Shown: positions 45,195-54,631, counted from the first letter of the stretch. The stretch: 64,000 nucleotides of DNA from Neobacillus sp. DY30 (GCF_030123065.1 NZ_CP126093.1:3724001-3788000); one strand, 5' to 3'. Numbers and translations: made by a program. The notes: generated by a model from the letters alone, not told the origin.

Positions 45195-45397
45195 TTTTTA
45201 TCCCACCTCACCAATGGAAAAACTTACTATACTTATTTCAACAAAAAGTCCTTTAAACCTTTTAAATATGATAATTTCCTTGTAAAATCCTTCGGGACTT
45301 TCGCACCTATTGGAGATGCTATACAAAAATCACAGGTCTAGATTTCATTAGATGAGTAAACTTTTGATTATTTTTATAAATTATTAGGGATTGTGTT

Positions 45398-45493
45398 CAA
45401 TATGTGATATACTGTGTCTACCATTTGCTTTACGTTTTACGTTTTTCGTTTTTCGATTATCTGCCCTGCTCTATTACTGAGCAGGGTTTTTTT
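45398..45493 (+). ncRNA. Candidate small untranslated transcript
   Basis: A TATACT box at about 45408 is followed by a T-rich 50-base run with the repeated units TTTACG/TTTTTCG and then a textbook terminator (CCCTGCTC/GAGCAGGG plus seven T). No + strand gene lies upstream to need this terminator, so a short RNA is a plausible source. The -35 region is weak. Confidence 0.35.
45464..45493 (+). terminator. Strong orphan terminator
   Basis: Perfect 8-bp GC-rich stem with a 7-base loop and TTTTTTT. Confidence 0.88.
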
Positions 45494-45557
45494 GTTTAAA
45501 GTATGGTTTTATTAGAGATCCTGGCATGAGTGATTTTTTTCGTTACCCTTACCCCTG

Positions 45558-45636
45558 CTTTTCCTAGTCAACGGGCACGAATAGTACCTGTTCATTACCG
45601 CCAACTCCACTTTTCCTCGTTCACGGGCACGAATAG
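45558..45636. repeat. Pair of 27-bp direct repeats
   Basis: Two copies (45558-45584 and 45610-45636) matching at 24 of 27 positions, with the shared core ACGGGCACGAATAG, 52 bp apart start to start. They are GC-richer than the surroundings and have no coding sense; likely part of a dispersed intergenic repeat. Confidence 0.7.
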
Positions 45637-45683
45637 CTTTTAATGGCAGCCATCATCCAATGCCACACTCCCCCTACAACAAC

Positions 45684-45714
45684 AAAAAAAGACTCTCAAA
45701 AGAGAGTCTTTTAT
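45684..45714 (-). terminator. Terminator after the cold-shock gene
   Basis: GACTCTC/GAGAGTC stem with a 4-base loop; seven T on the - strand. Confidence 0.88.
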
Positions 45715-45728
45715 ATATGTCGGTTCAA

Positions 45729-45929
45729 TTATGCTTTACGAACGTTAGTAGCTTGAGGTCCACGTTGACCTTGTTCTACTTCAAAAGTTACTGCTTGACC
45801 TTCGTCTAAAGTTTTGAAACCTTCGCTTTGGATAGCTGAGAAGTGTACGAATACATCGTCTCCTGCTTCTCTTTCGATGAATCCGAAACCTTTTTCTGCA
45901 TTAAACCATTTTACTTTACCTTGTTCCAT
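45729..45929 (-). CDS. cspD: Cold-shock protein (CspC/CspD-like)
   Basis: A 66-aa OB-fold RNA chaperone with RNP1 KGFGFIE and RNP2 [15 protein letters not shown] is 8 bases before the ATG; the upstream extension of the frame is part of the leader. The gene has a leader of about 110 bases from a clear promoter, as expected for cold-regulated csp genes. The paralogue letter is a guess. Confidence 0.92.
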   Translation of the reverse strand: MEQGKVKWFNAEKGFGFIEREAGDDVFVHFSAIQSEGFKTLDEGQAVTFEVEQGQRGPQATNVRKA

Positions 45930-46046
45930 TTGTTGTTTCCTCCTCGTGTGCTGTGCACACATTGTGTTACTATCCTTGCTCAGTTCTTTAGACGTAAAGT
46001 TTGAAAACTTTTTAATCCAACTGACAAACAAAAATAATTCTTCCTA

Positions 46047-46075
46047 ACTATAACAGAGATATCCAATTAAAGCAA
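46047..46075 (-). promoter_or_regulatory. Cold-shock gene promoter
   Basis: TTGCTT (46070-46075) and TATAGT (46047-46052), 17 bp apart on the - strand, give a long 5' leader. Confidence 0.75.
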
Positions 46076-46179
46076 ATCAATTACCAAAGTTTTTTCTACA
46101 CGGTTTCAACTATCTTTTTTAACATCGTCCCCTTGAGCGCAAAATCGGTATGCCAGGGGAAGACTTTTTCCAATACTCT

Positions 46180-46917
46180 TCAATTGGATTCTCCTCCATC
46201 CCCTAGTTTTTTAAGATAATAATTTACAAGCTCCTGATATTCCTGCACCTCAAGCCTGCCCTTCTCAGTAATATCATATGTACCTCGCTTGATCCTTTCG
46301 AACCATCCATAATAGTTATTGATTAAGATGGAGGGAATTTTATCACCGGCCCCCTTTTCCTTTAATGCTTTGGGGGATAATGGTCCCAATTTATCTAAGA
46401 TACATGCAATTTGGATGCAATTTTCTTTGTAAGCAGTCATGATTTTCGTCCTGCTGCTTCCCCCTACATTGAAATCGGCACTGCGTCCGCTAATTTCTTT
46501 CAAGATGGCTTCTCTCTTCATCTTGTTCCGACCGGTTGCTATTTTACGAATGTATGGAGTTGGATGGATTAAAATATCTGCTTTCGAACGGTTGCCTGGA
46601 AAGGAAACAACAATTAATCCAAGCTCCAGCCTTTTAATTAGATGGCATTTATCAGCCCATTGCCTAGAATTCAACCTGCCTTTGGGTCTAGGAATGGCAA
46701 TGTATACTTGATCCGTTAACTTTTGCCGTTTGGCTGCCTGAATAAGAAGATCCACACTTAAAGTGAGTTTTAATTCAACGATAACAAGCTCATTCTCTTT
46801 CACTGCGACGATATCGCAGTCCTTCACTTCACCATAGACCTGATAGCCTTCTTGCGAAAAATATCTCTGAATCGGTTTATATAAATCTACCTCTTGCAGT
46901 TTTTTCTTTTCTGTCAT
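46180..46917 (-). CDS. DUF2161 PD-(D/E)XK-fold protein
   Basis: A 245-aa protein with the nuclease-like core KDCDIVAVKENELVIVELKL: Asp in CDIVA, then the ExK pair (VELK). A C-terminal winged-helix-like part (LGPLSPKALKEKGAGDKIPS, YDITEKGRLEVQEY) follows. DUF2161 members are predicted phosphodiesterases or nucleases without known substrate. The ATG follows AGGAG. Single gene; no restriction or defence partner adjacent. Confidence 0.8.
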   Translation of the reverse strand: MTEKKKLQEVDLYKPIQRYFSQEGYQVYGEVKDCDIVAVKENELVIVELKLTLSVDLLIQAAKRQKLTDQVYIAIPRPKGRLNSRQWADKCHLIKRLELGLIVVSFPGNRSKADILIHPTPYIRKIATGRNKMKREAILKEISGRSADFNVGGSSRTKIMTAYKENCIQIACILDKLGPLSPKALKEKGAGDKIPSILINNYYGWFERIKRGTYDITEKGRLEVQEYQELVNYYLKKLGDGGESN

Positions 46918-47116
46918 ATGTAACTCCTAAAAACATTTTCTCCTATTTATCTTACCATGAAAATGGTCTGAGGTTTATCGAATGGCTGGCCAAGTTCTAA
47001 CTAACAATTTTTTACAAAGACTGTATATTTGAAATAGCCTATTCTATCAGAATTATGTTACTATTATTTTTGTCAAAATATATAGAGAACTTGAAAGAGT
47101 AACATGGGGGTCTAAC

Positions 47117-48688
47117 ATGAATAAAAAATTAGCAACGAAGCTTTATTGGATTGTACCTGGGGTCATTATTATTTTAGGAATACTTCTATTATTCTATGAA
47201 AACTTTTCCGATGTGACGGAACCGCCTTCAGATGATTGGAGCAGGGCGTTGACTATTGGAGAAACAGAGTTGAAAAAACTGCCACCTATCAAGGTCAAGG
47301 AAAATGGAGATTTTATATTCACAAGATTTGAAGGTGAGAAATTAGCCACAACTACTTTGAACAAGGATTTCACTGTAAAGGATGAACGAACCTACAATAT
47401 ACCAGTAAATAAATGGACACAAGTTTTTCAACAAGAAAATACGATTATCTATTTTGATTTTAAAAATATTTATGATCAAAACAAGAATATGATCGTTTCT
47501 GATGTGAAGAAGTTCTATCCTTTGGAAACTACCATTTTATATGTAAAAGATCATGTGCTTTATCAACTATCACCAGAAACCAAGAAATCTGAAAAAGTGA
47601 TGGATATCGATTTAGATAAGCTGAATATCACCCCGCAAGAGAATGAAGATGGAGTAAATATACTATCTTACACATCCGATCCTACTGGAGTCGATATTAA
47701 ACTGCACCAATATAAAAATGGAAAAATGAATAACGTGTATCAATCAAGAATAAAAGTTGATCCAGGAAAAGTTGTTAATGATATTTCATTCGCATTGGAT
47801 GATCAAAATTTAGCCCTGCTACTTCAGGAAGAGCTTCAATCCACTCAAGGCGGGAATCCGGAGTTTTTTAACTATTTTATGCTAACGAGTTTATCAAGTC
47901 CAAACAAACAAAGTTTAAAAGAGTTAACCTTTGATGATCCAGCGGGAAATAGCAGCTTGAAGGAAGTTTCAGATGTGGTTCTTACGTTTCGTAATGATAA
48001 ACCAACAATTCTGTTTCACGCAAACGGGCGAACACAAACCCAATTCAATGATAAAACCACCTTAAATATCTATTCTGCAGAAATATCCGAAAGTGGCACC
48101 ACTAATACAGGGCGCCTCAGTAATACAGCTGAAATATCAGCGAACCCGCAATGGATTAATGAAGAAACGATTGCTTGGGTGGATTTAGACGGTGATAGTC
48201 ATAAAATTAAACTATCATCTGCTGACAAAAAAACCGTCAATTCATTAATTGAGTATACTCAAAATGATTGGCTGCAGGCACTAGGTAAAACGTTTGGGAT
48301 GATCACCTCATCATTTTTCGGAATAGCCTTTGCAGTAATATGGTTTATTTGGCCGCTGCTTTTTGTTGTGTTTATGTATATTTTTAGAAATCGAATTGCT
48401 GATCGTGATCCAGTTTGGTATTTTTATACAGGAATTGGTCTTTACGCTATAGCGGCAATTATTTGGAAAGATCGTTTTTTTGTCGATAACATTTATGCTA
48501 ACGCACCGGAGTATCTAACCTTTACCGGTAGTTCATACCTTTACATGATTTTATTTGCCATCCTCGCTTTTTGGTTAACACTTCATACGAAAAAAGCAAA
48601 TGAATGGGCCGGTACGGCAAGAATTAGCTATTTTATTGGACTTCACATCCTACTATTAACGGTATTCTTTGGTCCTTATATCATTTAA
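47117..48688 (+). CDS. Large hypothetical membrane protein with extracellular domain
   Basis: A 523-aa protein: one N-terminal helix (8-27), a beta-rich extracytoplasmic domain (30-385) with repeated short strands that look like a propeller, then four C-terminal membrane helices (about 390-520). GGGGG lies 6 bases before the ATG. No family recognised. The topology suggests an envelope sensor or a transport accessory; this is inference. Confidence 0.7.
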   Translation: MNKKLATKLYWIVPGVIIILGILLLFYENFSDVTEPPSDDWSRALTIGETELKKLPPIKVKENGDFIFTRFEGEKLATTTLNKDFTVKDERTYNIPVNKWTQVFQQENTIIYFDFKNIYDQNKNMIVSDVKKFYPLETTILYVKDHVLYQLSPETKKSEKVMDIDLDKLNITPQENEDGVNILSYTSDPTGVDIKLHQYKNGKMNNVYQSRIKVDPGKVVNDISFALDDQNLALLLQEELQSTQGGNPEFFNYFMLTSLSSPNKQSLKELTFDDPAGNSSLKEVSDVVLTFRNDKPTILFHANGRTQTQFNDKTTLNIYSAEISESGTTNTGRLSNTAEISANPQWINEETIAWVDLDGDSHKIKLSSADKKTVNSLIEYTQNDWLQALGKTFGMITSSFFGIAFAVIWFIWPLLFVVFMYIFRNRIADRDPVWYFYTGIGLYAIAAIIWKDRFFVDNIYANAPEYLTFTGSSYLYMILFAILAFWLTLHTKKANEWAGTARISYFIGLHILLLTVFFGPYII

Positions 48689-48691
48689 TAG

Positions 48692-48731
48692 AATATCCCC
48701 ATTTCTTTCAGACTAGAAATGGGGATATTTA
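48692..48731. terminator. Bidirectional terminator
   Basis: AATATCCCCATTTCT/AGAAATGGGGATATT perfect 15-bp stem between convergent genes. Confidence 0.9.
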
Positions 48732-48736
48732 TATCC

Positions 48737-49837
48737 TTATAGAATTTTAATTGTTTTCATTTTTTCATCCAGGAGTAGAAAGACCTTCCTTAAATCCTCC
48801 TTAGGAATCTGAGAGTACAAATCACCTATGCTCACTTCGTAGTAACTAGTTGTTTGGGTAACTTCGCGTACATAACTGGTTAACCCTATGCCAGTTTCTT
48901 CGTAAATGGCTGCTAAAATTACTTCCATCTCCTCTTTAGGAGCTTCAAAATGGACATGAAACATATTAGAGACTGGTTCCAATGGCTTCGTTGAAACACC
49001 ATGACATTGATTAAAGCATCGAGCAAATTCTTTTGCTTCCTGATAGTATTGACTCATTTTTCCCACTCGTTGTTCAAAATAATAATCAGCGCTTAGGATG
49101 TAAGGATAAAGACTGATTAAATCGCCTCCATGGCGCCTTTTCCAAATTTTTGATTCTACCGTAAAGGTTTTATCCCCAGCGAGTATCGCCCCTGCAATCC
49201 CGCCAATCCCTTTGTAAAAAGAAACATATACACTATCAAAAAGAGAGCAAATTTCTGCTGCGGATTTTTGATAATACTGTAATATTTCAAACAGTCTTGC
49301 GCCATCTAAATGTAATTTAATACCCTTTTGCTTGCAGTATGCTGAAATATCTTCCAATGTTTTGTAGTCAGGCAGCTGACCTCCAATTTCCCTTTGCGGC
49401 AGCTCGATTAATAAACAACTGATTTCCTCATCTAAGCCCATCACATCTTCCAACTCAATAACTCTCTCTTTATCAGCTAATAAAATTGTCTGAATATGGT
49501 GCAATTTCTTTAATCCGTCTTCTTCGTGAATTTCTAAATGACTTAATGGATGGTAAGCTACTTTTTTAATTCCTTTCTGGTCACACCAAATTCTCAGGGC
49601 TATTTGCTGTGCCATCGTACCACTTGGGAAAAATACTGAAGACTCCTTACCAAGGTACTTTGCCATTTTCTCTTGGAAATCATCGATGACTTTTCCCTTT
49701 CCGTACATCTCGCTTTCCAACTCTTCATCAATTTCCATGAGTGCATCTTTAAGCACCTGAACATTTCTCGGACCATGACCAGTCGCCTTATATTTTGCAT
49801 TTTTATACGCTTCTCCTAAAATATTTATCTCTGACAT
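48737..49837 (-). CDS. Threonine aldolase/beta-eliminating lyase family enzyme
   Basis: A 366-aa PLP enzyme of fold type I. SGTMAQQIALR is the cofactor loop, HLDGARLFE holds the PLP aspartate, and the Schiff-base lysine lies in YVSFYKGIGGIAGA. The family cleaves L-threonine to glycine and acetaldehyde, but this branch has not been defined. AGGGAG lies before the ATG at 49837; the upstream frame extension lacks a site. Confidence 0.82.
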   Translation of the reverse strand: MSEINILGEAYKNAKYKATGHGPRNVQVLKDALMEIDEELESEMYGKGKVIDDFQEKMAKYLGKESSVFFPSGTMAQQIALRIWCDQKGIKKVAYHPLSHLEIHEEDGLKKLHHIQTILLADKERVIELEDVMGLDEEISCLLIELPQREIGGQLPDYKTLEDISAYCKQKGIKLHLDGARLFEILQYYQKSAAEICSLFDSVYVSFYKGIGGIAGAILAGDKTFTVESKIWKRRHGGDLISLYPYILSADYYFEQRVGKMSQYYQEAKEFARCFNQCHGVSTKPLEPVSNMFHVHFEAPKEEMEVILAAIYEETGIGLTSYVREVTQTTSYYEVSIGDLYSQIPKEDLRKVFLLLDEKMKTIKIL

Positions 49838-49891
49838 TACAGTTCTCCCTTCAAGACTACAATCTACATTCACTTAATGGTATTTTATACT

Positions 49892-49920
49892 AAAAAAGAC
49901 ATCATCTACTAGATGACGTC
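49892..49920 (-). terminator. Terminator after bioB
   Basis: GACGTCATCT/AGATGATGTC stem (one G-U) with a 3-base loop and a six-T tail on the - strand. Confidence 0.8.
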
Positions 49921-49940
49921 CAAAAATTCTTATATCCTAT

Positions 49941-50930
49941 TCATTGAACAGTTTCTCTTACAAAATCAACTTCAAATCCTAAATCGTTAAGCATTTTGTG
50001 ATCTGCTGTCGTTTCTTGGCCTGAAGTGGTTAAGTAATCTCCTACAAAAATAGAATTTGCTGCATATAACCCAAGCGGCTGCAAACTTCCCAGGTTAACT
50101 TCTCGTCCACCTGAAATTCTAATTTCTTTTGATGGATTTACATACCTCATAAGAGCCAGGACCTTTAAGCAGTACCTAGGATTCAACTCCTTCGTACCTT
50201 CAAGCGGAGTACCATCAATCGCATGAAGGAAATTAACGGGAATAGAATCGGCATCTAATACTCTTAGACTCATTGCCACGTTCACAACGTCTTCCTTCGT
50301 TTCCTTCATGCCGACGATTACTCCTGAACAAGGAGAAATCCCTGCTTCTTTTATTAACTCAACAGTATTCACTCGATCCTGGTAAGAGTGTGATGTCGTA
50401 ATGGAGTCATGGTGGTTTTCCGAGGTGTTAAGGTTATGATTGTAGCGATCGACGCCAGCTTCTTTCAGCTTGGCCGCTTGTTCTGGTTTTAAGATTCCAA
50501 GGCAGGCACAAATCTTCAATTGATATTTGTCCTTTATTTCTTTTACTGCCGAAACAACTTGGTCTACTTCATGATTACTAGGACCACGACCGCTCGCTAC
50601 GATGCAATATGTACCAGCGTGAAGCTGGAAGGCTTGTTCTGCTCCTTTAAGGATGGTATCTTTATCTACCATTCTATATTTTTCAATCGGTGCATTCGAA
50701 ATACTAGATTGCGAACAATAGCCACAATTTTCAGGACAAAGACCTGATTTTGTGTTAATTAACATATTAAGCTTAACATTATTTCTATAGTAATGATGGC
50801 GAATAACATAAGCTCCATGCAGCAATTCTAGTAATTCCATATCGGAAGAATTTAGAATCTCTAATGCTTCCTCTTTTGAAATAACATACCCATCTAGCAC
50901 CTCTAACGCTAATTTCTTCCACTTACTCAT
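49941..50930 (-). CDS. bioB: Biotin synthase
   Basis: Radical-SAM enzyme that inserts sulfur into dethiobiotin. 329 aa. The cluster motif is Cys65-x3-Cys69-x2-Cys72 (GLCPENCGYC). The family YNHNLNTSE and GMKETKEDVV segments are present, and the C-terminal arginine of RISGGREVN binds the second cluster. It lies 18 bases after bioY in the same operon. No bioA, bioD, bioF or bioW is in the window. Confidence 0.95.
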   Translation of the reverse strand: MSKWKKLALEVLDGYVISKEEALEILNSSDMELLELLHGAYVIRHHYYRNNVKLNMLINTKSGLCPENCGYCSQSSISNAPIEKYRMVDKDTILKGAEQAFQLHAGTYCIVASGRGPSNHEVDQVVSAVKEIKDKYQLKICACLGILKPEQAAKLKEAGVDRYNHNLNTSENHHDSITTSHSYQDRVNTVELIKEAGISPCSGVIVGMKETKEDVVNVAMSLRVLDADSIPVNFLHAIDGTPLEGTKELNPRYCLKVLALMRYVNPSKEIRISGGREVNLGSLQPLGLYAANSIFVGDYLTTSGQETTADHKMLNDLGFEVDFVRETVQ

Positions 50931-50948
50931 CCAATCCCTCCACTAAGC

Positions 50949-51539
50949 CTAACTCGCTTTTCTTGCATTTCCAAATTGACTTCTGGATAAAGTTCGTTTT
51001 AAACGATGTCCCATGACACCTGCTAGTACAGCTAGGATAATGTCCTTTGGAAGAGGAACGACCATCCATAACCAAGCCATTTTATAGGTAAATCCATCTG
51101 GTGCTGCAGCCCAAATTTTATAAGCGGCGTACATCCAGTTGGTACCGAAAAGATAATTTATGGCCATGCCTACAAGTGCTGCGAACGCAAATCCCCTAAC
51201 TGTATTTTTCATTTTTTCAATTATGTAACCAGTAGCATATGCTGTAAACACATAAGAAACAATAAAACCAAATGTAGGCTTCAAGAAAGTCCCAAACCCT
51301 CCGCCAAATTGAGCAAATACAGGTACTCCCACTAAACCAACGAACATATAAACCATCATAGCAATCGCACCCAATCGACTACCTAGTACCACGCCTGCTA
51401 AGATTGCAAAAAATGTCTGCAGCGTGATGGGTACTCCCCCAACGACCATGAATGGTGCAATTGAAGTAATGTTAGCCCCAACAGCCATTAGCGCAACAAA
51501 CATTGCCGCAGCTGTTAAATCAGTTGTTCTAAGTTTCAT
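50949..51539 (-). CDS. bioY: Biotin transporter BioY
   Basis: A 196-aa ECF-type S component with six helices, including the family segments VPITLQTFFAILAGVVLGSR and the KPTFGFIVSY loop. It imports biotin, alone or with the shared energising module. GGGGG precedes the ATG at 51539; an upstream in-frame ATG (51557) has no site. First gene of the bioY-bioB operon. Confidence 0.93.
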   Translation of the reverse strand: MKLRTTDLTAAAMFVALMAVGANITSIAPFMVVGGVPITLQTFFAILAGVVLGSRLGAIAMMVYMFVGLVGVPVFAQFGGGFGTFLKPTFGFIVSYVFTAYATGYIIEKMKNTVRGFAFAALVGMAINYLFGTNWMYAAYKIWAAAPDGFTYKMAWLWMVVPLPKDIILAVLAGVMGHRLKRTLSRSQFGNARKAS

Positions 51540-51570
51540 AGATATCCCCCTAAACAAATTCTATAAATTA

Positions 51571-51625
51571 AGAATAATTGGTTGCATATTATATGTCAAC
51601 TTAAATTATATTCGAGTTTACATAT
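51571..51625 (-). promoter_or_regulatory. BirA operator and promoter of bioY-bioB
   Basis: ATATGTAAAC and GTTGACATAT, complementary at 9 of 10 positions and separated by exactly 15 bp (51591-51625), form a BirA box. The right half includes the -35 TTGACA (51594-51599); the -10 TATTCT (51571-51576) is 17 bp away. Biotin-bound BirA would repress by covering the -35. Confidence 0.85.
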
Positions 51626-51770
51626 AATATGATTTTCCACCTGTAACATGTGAAAAACGATTAAGTCAGTGCCCACTAAACAGCAACAAAATTTATCTAT
51701 TTCATATTATGGAGTAGGTATTCAACTAGATGAGTAGTTTTGATTTTTTTAAGGGGAGAGGCAATGATAC

Positions 51771-52211
51771 ATGTCTATCAGAAAAGCAACTTACGAGGAA
51801 ACTCAAAGTATCTTAAATTACCATTTACAGGTATTAAAAGAGGCCACTATGGGGTACGTAAAACCAAGTCGTGAGAAAGCAATTGAAATGATGACTCCTT
51901 TTTTGAATGGGGGTGGATATTACCTTGTTCGGGTAAAACATAATGTTATTCAAGGCTGGATTGGTTTAGGGCGTATTATCGATCAAAATACGGACGAAAC
52001 GGTCGGCTTCATAAATGAAATGTATGTACTTCCACCCTATCGCAAACAGGGGACAGCTGAGAAATTATGTAAGGCGGCTTTCGTTCAGCTACGAGCTGAG
52101 GGCCATAAGAAGGTCCAATTAAACGTTTATGCCGGTAACCACGTGAAACACCTTTATGAAAAGCTTGGATTTACAGACGTTTCCACTCTGATGACAAAAA
52201 AATTAGATTAA
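51771..52211 (+). CDS. GNAT-family N-acetyltransferase
   Basis: A 146-aa acetyl-CoA-dependent acetyltransferase. The acetyl-CoA loop is YRKQGTAEKLC in motif A, preceded by GFINEMYVLPP, and motif B is YEKLGFTD. Substrate unknown. AGGGGAGAGG lies upstream of the ATG. Monocistronic with a terminator. Confidence 0.85.
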   Translation: MSIRKATYEETQSILNYHLQVLKEATMGYVKPSREKAIEMMTPFLNGGGYYLVRVKHNVIQGWIGLGRIIDQNTDETVGFINEMYVLPPYRKQGTAEKLCKAAFVQLRAEGHKKVQLNVYAGNHVKHLYEKLGFTDVSTLMTKKLD

Positions 52212-52228
52212 GATTATTCTCTGTGAGC

Positions 52229-52272
52229 AAAATAGAGGTCGTCAAAATACTATCAGATGACCTCTATTTTTC
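52229..52272. terminator. Bidirectional terminator
   Basis: AAAATAGAGGTC/GACCTCTATTTT stem between convergent genes. Confidence 0.85.
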
Positions 52273-52296
52273 AATGTGTAAAAAATAATAAATAAT

Positions 52297-53313
52297 TTAT
52301 GCTTTAAAGTGCTGTACAACTTTCCCTTTACCATGTTCTACTTCGACTACACCATATGCTCCATTGACAAATGTGATTTGTGGCGGTACATGGCCACAAT
52401 CAACATCATAAATAATGGGGATTTGGAGTTCATTGGACAAGTCTTGATATACATCCTCAATCGTATAGTTCTCTACTGGTTCATTAGCAGGACTCCGGCC
52501 AAATAGGATACAAGATATGTTATCAAACCAGCCGGCTAATTTCATTTGCACTAACGTTCTTCGTAAATCGGTTGTTTTCAACTCGCAATTCTCAAGATAC
52601 CACATGACAGGTTCTTCGTTGATATATTTTTCCTTGAAACTTTTTACGTCACCATACGGTGTGCCAATTAAGTGCCGGATAACGTCAATACAACCACCAA
52701 GTAAACGTCCCTCTGCTTTAACTTTTTCACCAGAAACTGTCTTCCAATCTGTTTGTTCTGTTAAATGAAAAACACAAGGAGATTGGTTATGATGCTGCCA
52801 TTCTTTTTGATACTTTTCAGAAGAATGCTGAGTAATCGAGGCTCCTGCTTTTGTTGATAATACATTTTGCCACATGGCAGTTGTTTCATCGGTGTAATCC
52901 CCTCTTAAATCGATTAAGTTCGTTCCATTTGCCGTTGCTATACCGGTCTTTAACGTGATTGCAAGCAACAATACACTTGTATCAGAGTAACCCAGTACCC
53001 ACTTATTCTTCATATTATCAAAATCTAACTCTTCTAAGATCTCAATAAGCAGCTCCCCGCCCCACGGTGGAATGATGAGATCAATCGCTTCGTTCTGTAC
53101 CATTTCATTAAACTCTTGGGCACGTTTCACTGCCGGTGTGGATTTGGCTTTGTCCTGCTTCCACACTGTCTCTCCACAAATGATATGAAAGCCACTTTCT
53201 TTTAACCGGCTAGTGGCACTCTTCAAAAGTTCATGCAATTCTTCTTCAACACCAGAAGAAGGAGCCGTCACCCCTATGGTTGCGTTATTTTTTAAAATTG
53301 GATATGTAATCAT
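52297..53313 (-). CDS. S66-family peptidase (LD-carboxypeptidase/MccF-like)
   Basis: A 338-aa Ser-Glu-His peptidase. The nucleophile serine lies in WVLGYSDTSVLL, the glutamate in WYLENCELKT, and the histidine in VDCGHVPPQ. The family includes murein LD-carboxypeptidases and the microcin C immunity hydrolase MccF; the length fits the MccF-like branch. GGGTGGGG is 6 bases before the ATG at 53313. It lies at the end of a probable PAP2-GNAT-S66 transcript. Confidence 0.85.
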   Translation of the reverse strand: MITYPILKNNATIGVTAPSSGVEEELHELLKSATSRLKESGFHIICGETVWKQDKAKSTPAVKRAQEFNEMVQNEAIDLIIPPWGGELLIEILEELDFDNMKNKWVLGYSDTSVLLLAITLKTGIATANGTNLIDLRGDYTDETTAMWQNVLSTKAGASITQHSSEKYQKEWQHHNQSPCVFHLTEQTDWKTVSGEKVKAEGRLLGGCIDVIRHLIGTPYGDVKSFKEKYINEEPVMWYLENCELKTTDLRRTLVQMKLAGWFDNISCILFGRSPANEPVENYTIEDVYQDLSNELQIPIIYDVDCGHVPPQITFVNGAYGVVEVEHGKGKVVQHFKA

Positions 53314-53376
53314 GTTGAACCCCACCCTAAAATAGAATTTATTACCATTATTCTACTGTGTTTAAGGTAAGAATGA

Positions 53377-53931
53377 CTAGCTTAATTTGTAGGATGCTTT
53401 ATGGAAAGATGCCATACACTTCAGACAGTCTTCCCCTTTTAATGGTGTTCTAGGTTTTTCCTTAAGGTAAAGGACCATAGCCATATAGTGTTGGGGACCC
53501 CATTTGTAACAATGTTTATAATCGTCTAGGAGGTGAAACCCGCATTTTTTCCAAAAATGAATTCTTGCATAGTTCTCAGGAATGTCATCACATTCTACTT
53601 CAAGTAATATTTGCTTGTAATGTGGCTGTAATTGAGCCCATGCCTTTATATAATCAAAAAAATCCTTACCAATACCATGACCACGCAACTTCTTTCTTAC
53701 CGCCAAATAATCCAATAGCAGTACACTTGAGTTTGGCATTGAACCTGTCAGTGCCATCGCCAGGACCTCATCGTTCTCTATTAACACATGAAGCGCACTA
53801 TAGCCCCTAGCAAACATATTTCGGATAATCTTTTCTGGCTTGGTGGCATGTTCTCCAAAAGCAACATTATATATGTCTTTTGTCTTTAGCCATAAATCTT
53901 CATCCCATTGTTGGGTTGTGATAAATTCCAT
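53377..53931 (-). CDS. GNAT-family N-acetyltransferase
   Basis: A 184-aa acetyltransferase: LLLDYLAVRKKLRGHGIGKD is motif A with the acetyl-CoA loop, and FWKKCGFHLLDDYKH is motif B. A C-terminal extension with Cys follows. It starts 13 bases after the PAP2 gene, so both are probably co-transcribed. Confidence 0.82.
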   Translation of the reverse strand: MEFITTQQWDEDLWLKTKDIYNVAFGEHATKPEKIIRNMFARGYSALHVLIENDEVLAMALTGSMPNSSVLLLDYLAVRKKLRGHGIGKDFFDYIKAWAQLQPHYKQILLEVECDDIPENYARIHFWKKCGFHLLDDYKHCYKWGPQHYMAMVLYLKEKPRTPLKGEDCLKCMASFHKASYKLS

Positions 53932-53944
53932 CGTTGTCGTTCCT

Positions 53945-54631
53945 TTATTTTGAAGTTTTTACTGATCTTTTTAGCATTCTGCCAGCAAGCTGCGGCCGAC
54001 GTTCCATATACCATTGAAAGAACCAAATGGATGTAGCAAGCAAAAAACCACTCGCAAAATAACCACCAATGATATCGCTAGGATAGTGGACTCCTAAATA
54101 AATCCTACTCACCCCAATCATGATAATGAAAAAGGAGCTAAAGAGAATCAGCAGGGTACGTCCGCTTCGATTAGATATATGTCTCCATAAGAGGAAGGTT
54201 AGGATTCCATATACAGTAAAAGCATTCATTGCATGACCACTCGGAAAACTATAACCGCCGATTTCAATAAGCCTGTGTAAATCTGGACGAGCGCGTCGAA
54301 AGATTTCTTTCAGCAGAAGATTTAAGATGGGTGAACCAACAACAACGCCAATAAATAAAAGTAATTCTGATCGATGGTGCAAAACCTTATAAAGAAAAAA
54401 GATAATAAAAAGGCATAAAAACACTACAATTTTAGTTGACCCTATTTCTGTAAAAAACTTCATAATAGAGGTAATATAAGGCGCTTCCAGCGATTGAACT
54501 GACTCAATAATGGCATGATCAAAATTAACCAATTTATCTCCCCTAATCAACATCACCACTAAGCTAAAAAACATGAGTGAAACCACACTAACAACAAATA
54601 CACGTGTAACCTGAAACCTCATATTGTCCAT
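53945..54631 (-). CDS. PAP2-family membrane phosphatase
   Basis: A 228-aa six-helix lipid phosphatase. The three motifs are KEIFRRARPD, SFPSGHAMNA and SRIYLGVHYPSD, all with catalytic residues intact. Likely acts on phosphatidic acid, PgpB-type lipid or undecaprenyl pyrophosphate. The ATG at 54631 is chosen because AAGGGG lies 9 bases before it; an ATG six codons upstream overlaps the site. Confidence 0.9.
   Translation of the reverse strand: MDNMRFQVTRVFVVSVVSLMFFSLVVMLIRGDKLVNFDHAIIESVQSLEAPYITSIMKFFTEIGSTKIVVFLCLFIIFFLYKVLHHRSELLLFIGVVVGSPILNLLLKEIFRRARPDLHRLIEIGGYSFPSGHAMNAFTVYGILTFLLWRHISNRSGRTLLILFSSFFIIMIGVSRIYLGVHYPSDIIGGYFASGFLLATSIWFFQWYMERRPQLAGRMLKRSVKTSK

Noticed and set aside
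45558..45636. CRISPR array
   Set aside because: Only two imperfect repeats, no regular spacers and no cas genes.
44034..46917. Possible defence island (DUF3800-like plus DUF2161 nuclease fold)
   Set aside because: The two genes are separated by a cold-shock gene and by repeats, share no operon, and no toxin, ATPase, methylase or integrase is adjacent.
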